Below, in pieces: positions 5,705 through 9,436 of a DNA stretch of 9,436 nucleotides. A model generated the notes under the pieces. That model did no database searches. It was not told the DNA's origin and saw only the letters and a program-made list of their open reading frames with translations. Numbering within the stretch: position 1 is the stretch's first letter; each line of letters begins with the position of its first letter. The DNA comes from CAZSAT01 sp964604675 (GTDB lineage Bacteria > Myxococcota_A > UBA796 > CAJQPC01), in assembly GCA_964604675.1 (NCBI GenBank), contig CAZSAT010000196.1, positions 1 through 9,436 on the forward strand, read 5' to 3'. The position numbers and the translations under genes were made by a program.

Positions 5705-6027
5705 GACCAGGCCTCCCCGTCACTCGATCGCGGGACAGGTCTGGTAGCCGCCTCCACGGGATCTGCAGCGTGGCTGAGTACGTCACGGCGAGGAGAGCTC
5801 TCCCAGTCGGTGGGGTACTGGCTCACCTCCGGACGAGACCACGTGATCGAAAGCTGCTTGTGGATGCGGCGGTCGAAGTACAGTTCGTCCGGCAGACGAA
5901 ACGCCACGCCGATGACCTGCCCCGGGTAGCGGTTCAGCATCACGAGCGGAGCACGCTCGGCAGGAGTGACCACCACTGCACGCCACGGCCACCGAAGATT
6001 CCCAAGACCCTTGATCCGGACAGTCAT
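5701..6027 (-). CDS. Hypothetical protein (108 aa)
   Basis: Not recognised. Residues 1-65 look like a small beta-rich domain: TVRIKGLGNLRWPWRAVVVTP (1-22, in two strands), APLVMLNRYPGQVIGVAFRLPDELYFDRR (26-54, several strands) and KQLSITWSRPEV. From about 70 the chain becomes polar and probably disordered (YPTDWESSPRRD...), ending in DGEAWS. The ATG at 6027 overlaps the upstream stop (ATGA), and the TGA overlaps the GTG of the 57-residue gene. The ribosome site is weak, so translation probably depends on coupling. Good codon bias makes it a real gene; there is no basis for a function. Confidence 0.78.
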   Translation of the reverse strand: MTVRIKGLGNLRWPWRAVVVTPAERAPLVMLNRYPGQVIGVAFRLPDELYFDRRIHKQLSITWSRPEVSQYPTDWESSPRRDVLSHAADPVEAATRPVPRSSDGEAWS

Positions 6028-6395
6028 GACGTCGCCGCCTTATCGACCCGGACCCGCTCCGACGTCCGCAGCTCGTAGACAACCTCAGCCCCACCATCGG
6101 TACGCGCCGTCACGTACACGCAACCCGGCGACCCGTGGTGCCGAACCGCGACAACGGTGGAAACCCCGCCAGAGAGGCGCACAACGTCGCCCAGGCGCAC
6201 ATGCCGTGCCTCCACCATCCCCGGGATCAGCCCGCCGAGCACCCGCCAGTCCAGGTGAGCGGCCGCCCACTCCGCCCCAGCACGGAACCCATCCGCGGAA
6301 CAGATCCGGGTGACCTCGTTCTCCGGGCCGAAGTTCGCCGGCTCCCACGAGTACGCCGTGACCGCGTCATCCAGCGACGCCGTGAACCCGCTCAT
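6024..6395 (-). CDS. Hypothetical protein with C-terminal beta-rich domain (123 aa)
   Basis: Unrecognised 123-residue protein with two apparent parts. Residues 1-50 contain a likely helix ICSADGFRAGAEWAAAHL (31-48), a pattern seen in short helical modules of phage early proteins. Residues 60-115 alternate hydrophobic strands and turns (HVRLGDVVRLSGGVSTVVAVRHH, CVYVTARTDGGAEVVYEL, ERVRV), as expected of a small beta barrel of KOW or SH3-like type. That reading is structural inference only. The ATG at 6395 has a GGAGG site 7 bases upstream and overlaps the stop of the RecA-like gene (ATGA). Being the next gene after the ATPase it may act with it, but nothing in the sequence proves this. Confidence 0.78.
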   Translation of the reverse strand: MSGFTASLDDAVTAYSWEPANFGPENEVTRICSADGFRAGAEWAAAHLDWRVLGGLIPGMVEARHVRLGDVVRLSGGVSTVVAVRHHGSPGCVYVTARTDGGAEVVYELRTSERVRVDKAATS

Positions 6396-7420
6396 GCCGG
6401 GACCTCCGCCGTCGGCCAGTCCGCCACCGGCTCACCCGAAGCCACCGGCTCAGCGGGCGCCCACGCATCCGGGTCCGGCCCACCAAGCTCCGCACGCCGC
6501 GCAGCCATCGCGTCCGCGTACGCCTTGACCCCGTCGATCCTGAGGCCCTTCGCGTGAGCGTCGATCTTGTCGAGCTCGGACGCGTCGGGAGCCTTCGCGA
6601 TCGCCGCCACCGCCGCCGCGACTTTGTCCGCCGCGGTCTCCCGCGACACCTCGTTGCCCGCACGGTCCGCCACGGTCGTCGCATGCGTCCGCTCTCCCGC
6701 ACCCGACCCGATGCCCAGGTCGGCCCACAGCTTCTCCACCGTGAACCCCGGGTACTGGCGGGGACCCTCGAGCATCACCCGGATCGACTTCAGCTTCGTG
6801 ATCAGGAACTGGCCCCGCTCCCGCAGCTCCACCACCCCGGCCGCGTCGAACACCAGCGACTTGTGCGCCTGAACCTTCCAGTCCTTCGCCCCGGTCGGCT
6901 GCCCGTTCTCCATCACCGCAACCGGATCCAGGCGGGCAGTCAGCACCACCGGGCCCTGGTGCAGACGGAGCGTGTTCATCACGTCGTTCCACTGGTCCGC
7001 CGCGAGGTTCCACAGATCCATCGAGATCGTGAAGTCCCCGTTCGGGTTCCGCCGGCCCTTCGCCCGCTTGTTCGCGATCGCCTGCACGTTGTCCTGGATC
7101 AGCGTCCACAGTCGCGACATCGAGTCCACGACGATCAACGTCTGCAGATCACCCACAGCGGGTTCCTCCACCGCCGCCTTGATCGCGGCGAGGATCCCCG
7201 GGTACGTTCCGTCGTTGACGACGATGTCGAACTCGACACCCGGGATCAGCGAGTACTCGTCCGGGTCGTCCTCACCGATCCCGATGTACAGCGTCCGACC
7301 CACCAGGGGCGACGCTGATGCGGAGAGCGCCGCGAACGTCTTTCCCGCACCTTCTCGTCCTGCGAGCAGCAGGATCGGCCACGACGGTCTCCCCGTCGGC
7401 CTCCTCGTAGTCAGCACCAT
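6392..7420 (-). CDS. RecA-like P-loop ATPase (Sak4/AAA_24 type)
   Basis: A 342-residue phage ATPase of the RecA/Rad51-related type often called Sak4, which in studied phages promotes single-strand annealing and recombination with SSB. Walker A is GREGAGKT (21-28). A strand YIGIGE (45-50) follows, and Walker B is TLIVVDSM (94-101), the Asp being 99. Residues 130-165 (ISMDLWNLAADQWNDVMNTLRLHQGPVVLTAR) match the helix plus sensor-like strand of this family. The region LRERGQFLITKLKSIR (199-214) is the core's distal strands. Residues 262-311 form a separate helical C-terminal module (AADKVAAAVAAIAKAP...), of a kind also attached to other phage recombination proteins, then an acidic Pro/Ala tail. 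I chose the ATG at 7420 because a GAGGAGG site lies 6 bases upstream and it follows the previous stop by one base; the open frame to 7747 is noise. Family firm, exact activity inferred. Confidence 0.85.
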   Translation of the reverse strand: MVLTTRRPTGRPSWPILLLAGREGAGKTFAALSASASPLVGRTLYIGIGEDDPDEYSLIPGVEFDIVVNDGTYPGILAAIKAAVEEPAVGDLQTLIVVDSMSRLWTLIQDNVQAIANKRAKGRRNPNGDFTISMDLWNLAADQWNDVMNTLRLHQGPVVLTARLDPVAVMENGQPTGAKDWKVQAHKSLVFDAAGVVELRERGQFLITKLKSIRVMLEGPRQYPGFTVEKLWADLGIGSGAGERTHATTVADRAGNEVSRETAADKVAAAVAAIAKAPDASELDKIDAHAKGLRIDGVKAYADAMAARRAELGGPDPDAWAPAEPVASGEPVADWPTAEVPA

Positions 7421-7421
7421 C

Positions 7422-7796
7422 TCAGTCCTCCTCGAACTCGTACGCGCACCAGGGGCACAGCCCCTCCTTGTCGATGACCACCCGGCGTTCACACCGCGGG
7501 CACTCGGCCGGGATCTTCGGATCCCCGACCAACAGGGGCCAGAACACCGACCCCGACTCCTTACGCAACTCCGCCAGCAACTCCCCCTGGCTGAGCTCCC
7601 CGATCGCAAGCTGCAACGTGAGGACGTCCTGCACGCCCCGCCAGTACCCCGACCGGTGCCCCTGCTTGGCCGACACCCCCAGCCGGTGCTGCCGCACATC
7701 CCAGAACGCCGACTCCGCAGCCTCCTGCTTCGAGCCCAGGGCGACACGGATCTGCGCCATGTCGAAGCCCGACAACGACGCGCTGCGGCCGGTCAT
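7422..7796 (-). CDS. Zinc-ribbon protein
   Basis: A 124-residue protein with a helical body and a C-terminal zinc ribbon. CPRC (Cys99, Cys102) and CPWC (Cys114, Cys117) are spaced as in rubredoxin-type knuckles and surely bind zinc. The body (10-85) contains helices such as FDMAQIRVALGSKQEAAESAFWDV and GYWRGVQDVLTLQLAIGEL, then LLAELRKESGSVFWP. The end is strongly acidic (EFEED). The family of the body is not known to me. The ATG at 7796 overlaps the upstream stop (TGATG), and the stop is one base before the ATG of the RecA-like ATPase, so the two are almost certainly co-translated. Zinc ribbons of this size commonly bind nucleic acid or a protein partner. A cofactor role for the ATPase is a plausible inference. 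Confidence 0.8.
   Translation of the reverse strand: MTGRSASLSGFDMAQIRVALGSKQEAAESAFWDVRQHRLGVSAKQGHRSGYWRGVQDVLTLQLAIGELSQGELLAELRKESGSVFWPLLVGDPKIPAECPRCERRVVIDKEGLCPWCAYEFEED
7427..7433 (-). promoter_or_regulatory. Strong ribosome binding site of the RecA-like ATPase
   Basis: GAGGAGG on the minus strand, 6 bases before the ATG at 7420 and within the last Glu-Glu-Asp codons of the zinc-ribbon gene. It decides the start of the ATPase against the longer open frame. Confidence 0.8.
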
Positions 7797-8116
7797 CAGT
7801 CCTCGTCCTCCATGTCGCCGAAGTCGAGCGCGCCCTCACCCGTGCGGGCCTTGTACTCCGCCGCCTGCAGCTTCCCCGCAGCCGCCGCCCGCTCCTCGTC
7901 GAACAACGGCTCGATGTGCACCGCCGCGACGATCGGGTACTTCTCGTCCGCGATCTCGTCGTGGATCACCTTCGGGATCTCGTACGTGACGATCGCGGTG
8001 ATCCGCTCCCCCGCCTTCGCCGCCTCGATGAGCCGCAGCTCGTTGCCGAACATCCCGTTCCGCTCGGCCTTCGGCGCACCGTTCTTGAACGCCGTCGGCT
8101 TGATCTCCGTAGTCAT
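7796..8116 (-). CDS. Hypothetical protein with acidic C-terminal tail (106 aa)
   Basis: A 106-residue protein of unknown family. Residues 18-40 (ERNGMFGNELRLIEAAKAGERITAI) and the strands ITAIVTYEIPKVI and YPIVAAVHIEPLF (39-73) suggest a small mixed alpha/beta fold. A helix EERAAAAGKLQAAEYKARTG (74-93) follows, and then an acidic end ALDFGDMEDED. The tail resembles in charge the partner-binding tips of phage DNA metabolism proteins, but it lacks the Pro-Phe of SSB. The ATG at 8116 has a purine-rich site, AGGAGAGAGGA, 8 bases upstream. This gene is unusual in the operon because its start is not coupled to the preceding stop: a 95-base structured spacer lies between. It opens the probable recombination block (this gene, zinc ribbon, RecA-like ATPase). 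Confidence 0.8.
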   Translation of the reverse strand: MTTEIKPTAFKNGAPKAERNGMFGNELRLIEAAKAGERITAIVTYEIPKVIHDEIADEKYPIVAAVHIEPLFDEERAAAAGKLQAAEYKARTGEGALDFGDMEDED

Positions 8117-8124
8117 GTCCTGAT

Positions 8125-8135
8125 TCCTCTCTCCT
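8125..8135 (-). promoter_or_regulatory. Ribosome binding site of the 106-residue gene
   Basis: Purine-rich AGGAGAGAGGA on the minus strand, ending 8 bases before the ATG at 8116 and beginning 3 bases after the hairpin at 8139-8159. Confidence 0.65.
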
Positions 8136-8138
8136 GAC

Positions 8139-8159
8139 GCACGAGGTGTGCGCTCGTGC
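8139..8159 (-). promoter_or_regulatory. 7-bp hairpin just upstream of a ribosome binding site
   Basis: In the minus-strand RNA, GCACGAG and CUCGUGC form a perfect 7-bp stem with a 7-base loop (CGCACAC). It shares two bases (8158-8159) with the closing stem of the neighbouring three-way junction and ends 3 bases before the ribosome site. No U-run follows, so it is not a standard intrinsic terminator. Confidence 0.55.
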
Positions 8160-8205
8160 CCTGCCCGGTCTCGAAACCGGCGCCGTCCCTACACGGCCAC
8201 AGGGC
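8158..8205 (-). promoter_or_regulatory. Predicted RNA three-way junction in the 5' leader of the 106-residue gene
   Basis: Read as RNA from 8205 to 8158, the strand folds into a compact 48-base three-way junction. The closing stem is GCCCUGU with GCAGGGC (seven pairs, the last U-G). Hairpin 1 is GCCGU, loop GUAGGG, ACGGC. Hairpin 2 is CCGGU, loop UUCGAG, ACCGG. Single G bases lie at two of the junction corners and none at the third. The U-G pair would be an A-C mismatch on the other strand, consistent with the minus-strand RNA being the working form. It starts 6 bases after the stop of the upstream gene. I know of no named RNA family with this form. Function is inferred only: leader control, transcript processing or stability. 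Confidence 0.45.
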
Positions 8206-8211
8206 CACCCG

Positions 8212-8628
8212 TCAGTCAGTGACGCGGCGGATCTGATCCGCCTGCTCCCGCTTCTCCCGGATCTCGTACAGGCCCGGCCCGATGCCGTTCGCCCCGTGCT
8301 CATCGGTGTGGATGAGCTGCGCCGACTCCCCGGCGGGGACCGCGACGATCGCGAGGCACTGCCCGTCGGTGACGCGGGCGTACAGCACCCCCGGGGAGTC
8401 GAAGCCGCGGTGCAGGAAGTGGGAGTTGCCGGTCGCCTCACCGAACACGACCTGCACGCCCTCGTCGGGGACGGGCAGCAGCTTCACCATCGACCGGTCA
8501 GTCGGGACGATGATCAGGTCACCCTGCGCCTGCGGGCCGGTCAGGACCGGCACCTCCGCATCCGCGATCAGGTGATCCGGGACCGTCACGCCCACCTTCG
8601 TGAGCGCCTCTTCGTACGTCATCTGCAT
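8212..8628 (-). CDS. Hypothetical early protein (138 aa)
   Basis: A 138-residue protein that I can describe but not name. It has a short N-terminal helix (TYEEALTKVG, 4-13) and then a mainly beta body: DLIIVPTDRSMVKLLPV (37-53), VQVVFGEATG (58-67), GVLYARVTDGQCLAIVAVP (80-98) and AQLIHTDEHG (103-112). The C-terminal YEIREKREQADQIRRVTD is a charged helix. The run 'HTDEHGANGIGPG' followed by this helix looks like a conserved phage hypothetical family, from memory only. I chose the ATG at 8628, with AGAAGGA 9 bases upstream, over a second ATG at 8622 that would be too far from it. No metal site or catalytic motif is visible. It follows the DUF6745 gene by 23 bases. Confidence 0.8.
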   Translation of the reverse strand: MQMTYEEALTKVGVTVPDHLIADAEVPVLTGPQAQGDLIIVPTDRSMVKLLPVPDEGVQVVFGEATGNSHFLHRGFDSPGVLYARVTDGQCLAIVAVPAGESAQLIHTDEHGANGIGPGLYEIREKREQADQIRRVTD

Positions 8629-8637
8629 GATCTGGTT

Positions 8638-8644
8638 TCCTTCT
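8638..8644 (-). promoter_or_regulatory. Ribosome binding site of the 138-residue gene
   Basis: AGAAGGA on the minus strand inside a purine-only run, 9 bases before the ATG at 8628. It favours that ATG over the in-frame ATG at 8622. Confidence 0.6.
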
Positions 8645-8651
8645 CTCTTTC

Positions 8652-9436
8652 TCAGGTGCGTCGAGCCAGGTCGGCGTAGACGCTGGGGTGCACGTCGTAC
8701 TGCCAGGCAGCAGCGGCGAGCGGGTCAGTGATCGACGCGGGAACCGTCTCCCCGTACAGGCGCAGAGCACCGTTCCGGTCAGGGCTCCCGTTCGTCATGA
8801 CGAGCAGGTTCACCGGCTCGTCGTAGAACTCGGCGGGTAGCGCGTACAGCGCCAGCTCGTGCGGCTCGTTCGCCGGGTCCGGGCACGTCGCGATCGGCGT
8901 CGACCCGAGATGCTGAACCACTCGCGGCCACCCGATCCGTTCGAGCGCGGCACGCCGCTGCTCCGAGTTGTCGAGCTTCAACGCCCGGTCGATGTGCTCC
9001 GGGGTGACGTCGTCCTCGATCACCCACGCGGGGACACGGATCCCGTGCCACGCGTGCACCGCCCACCCGTCCCGGTACAACAGCGCCGGCCCGTCCTCAC
9101 GGTGCAAGCGCCGCGACGTCGTCGAGAACGCGAAACGACTCGACTCCAGCTCCTGGTTCACCTCGACGGGACGCTCCGTGCACACGACTACCCCGTCGTA
9201 CGGGAACCACCACCCCGTCGACCGGGAGATCGTCGCCCACAGCCCGAGCTGTTCCGAACGCTTCGGGTCGTAAGTCACCAGCGACTGCTGCTCCGGGAAC
9301 AGGTAGTACGCGATCCAGTACGCCTCGTGCTGACCCCACCAGGCCTCACGGTTGGCGGCGTCTCGCGCACGACCGAGGAGCGAGTCCCTGAGCGAGTCCC
9401 CGAGCGAGACCCTGAGCGAGACCCTGAGCGAGTCCC
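8652..9436 (-). CDS. DUF6745-family protein with tetrapeptide repeats, partial (5' end outside window)
   Basis: At least 260 residues; the start lies beyond the right edge. The visible protein begins with five tetrapeptide units of the form [R/G]-[D/V]-S-L. A helical, aromatic segment follows (REAWWGQHEAYWIAYYLF), then YDPKRSEQLGLWATISRSTGWWFPYDG. The core carries the hallmark LHREDGPALLYRDGWAVHAW (two short runs around the LHREDGPA motif) followed by HGIRVPAWVIE. The end with NGSPDRNGALRLY, VPASITDPLAAAAW fits the same family. These features match DUF6745, a domain common in actinobacteria, often preceded by such Leu/Ser repeats; its function is unknown. A GTG at 9278 could be mistaken for the start, but the frame is continuous upstream with family-like sequence, so the gene extends to the edge. 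It is the most upstream gene here and, with the same polarity, part of the operon. Confidence 0.85.
   Translation of the reverse strand, partial: DSLRVSLRVSLGDSLRDSLLGRARDAANREAWWGQHEAYWIAYYLFPEQQSLVTYDPKRSEQLGLWATISRSTGWWFPYDGVVVCTERPVEVNQELESSRFAFSTTSRRLHREDGPALLYRDGWAVHAWHGIRVPAWVIEDDVTPEHIDRALKLDNSEQRRAALERIGWPRVVQHLGSTPIATCPDPANEPHELALYALPAEFYDEPVNLLVMTNGSPDRNGALRLYGETVPASITDPLAAAAWQYDVHPSVYADLARRT
9378..9436. repeat. 12-base tandem repeat coding for tetrapeptides
   Basis: Five adjacent units of the consensus GAGCGAG[T/A]CCC[T/C] on the plus strand (9378-9389, 9390-9401, 9402-9413, 9414-9425, and an incomplete last copy cut by the edge). The period is a multiple of three, so on the minus strand each unit adds one [R/G][D/V]SL tetrapeptide to the DUF6745 protein. 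The array probably continues outside the window. Confidence 0.9.

Noticed and set aside
4945..6078. A 377-codon open frame on the plus strand
   Set aside because: It lies opposite five or more well-supported minus-strand genes, reads as Arg/Pro/Ala/Ser noise typical of antisense GC-rich frames, and shows no domain or ribosome site.
7421..7747. A longer N terminus for the RecA-like ATPase, starting at 7747
   Set aside because: The extra 109 residues are Arg/Ser/Cys-rich antisense-like noise inside the zinc-ribbon gene; the ATG at 7420 has a strong ribosome site and leads straight into Walker A.
8139..8205. An intrinsic transcription terminator between the genes at 8212 and 8116
   Set aside because: Neither hairpin is followed by a U-rich run on the minus strand; what follows is a purine-rich ribosome site and an ATG.
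8117..8211. A promoter in the 95-base spacer
   Set aside because: I see no credible -10/-35 pair on the minus strand; the space is taken up by the hairpins and the ribosome site. A phage-specific promoter cannot be ruled out.
8150..8212. A tRNA, suggested by the 7-bp stem and a hairpin whose loop contains UUCGAG like a T-loop
   Set aside because: The element is only 48 bases, has two arms instead of three or four, and both loops have six bases, so there is no proper T-loop or anticodon loop and no CCA end.
9279..9436. The GTG at 9278 as start of the DUF6745 gene
   Set aside because: The same frame is open to the edge and encodes family-like aromatic and tetrapeptide-repeat sequence, so the gene is cut by the window instead.
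9378..9436. CRISPR-like array at the right edge
   Set aside because: The 12-base units are contiguous with no spacers and are in-frame coding repeats.

Overview
The window looks like part of the genome of a bacteriophage (or a prophage) of a high-GC actinobacterium, most likely a Microbacteriaceae-type host. The basis is the high G+C (about two thirds by eye), G/C-ending codons, very tight packing of small genes, and the phage-style replication proteins. No integrase, structural gene, tRNA, CRISPR or host housekeeping gene is visible, so phage versus prophage cannot be decided here.

All 20 genes I can support lie on the minus strand and are read from right to left. They tile the window almost without gaps: of 19 junctions, 11 are 4-base stop/start overlaps (ATGA, GTGA or TTGA), 4 are 1-base TGATG overlaps, and only one gap (8117-8211) exceeds 25 bases. 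This is the layout of one long polycistronic early transcript with translational coupling. The plus-strand open frames are shadows.

In transcription order: (1) a DUF6745-family protein with N-terminal tetrapeptide repeats, cut by the right edge (8652-9436); (2) an unrecognised 138-residue protein (8212-8628); (3) a 95-base spacer with a predicted RNA three-way junction and a second hairpin; (4) a likely recombination block: acidic-tailed small protein, zinc-ribbon protein and RecA/Sak4-like ATPase (6392-8116); (5) small uncharacterised proteins (4915-6395), including a 57-residue GTG-start gene at 5531-5704; (6) the replication block: HNH protein, winged-helix initiator with a DnaT-like C-terminal domain, small helicase-loader candidate, DnaB-type helicase and SSB (1737-4915); (7) small proteins, an ASCH-domain protein and a Cys/His-rich partial gene at the left edge.

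A reasonable reading is that the initiator melts an origin, possibly the repeat-bearing stretch inside its own gene at 4108-4186. The loader would then deliver the DnaB-type helicase, SSB would coat the exposed strand, and the RecA-like ATPase would handle recombination or annealing. Primase and polymerase are not in the window. The features I would check first are the RNA three-way junction (8158-8205), the possible intragenic origin, and the repeat-bearing DUF6745 gene.
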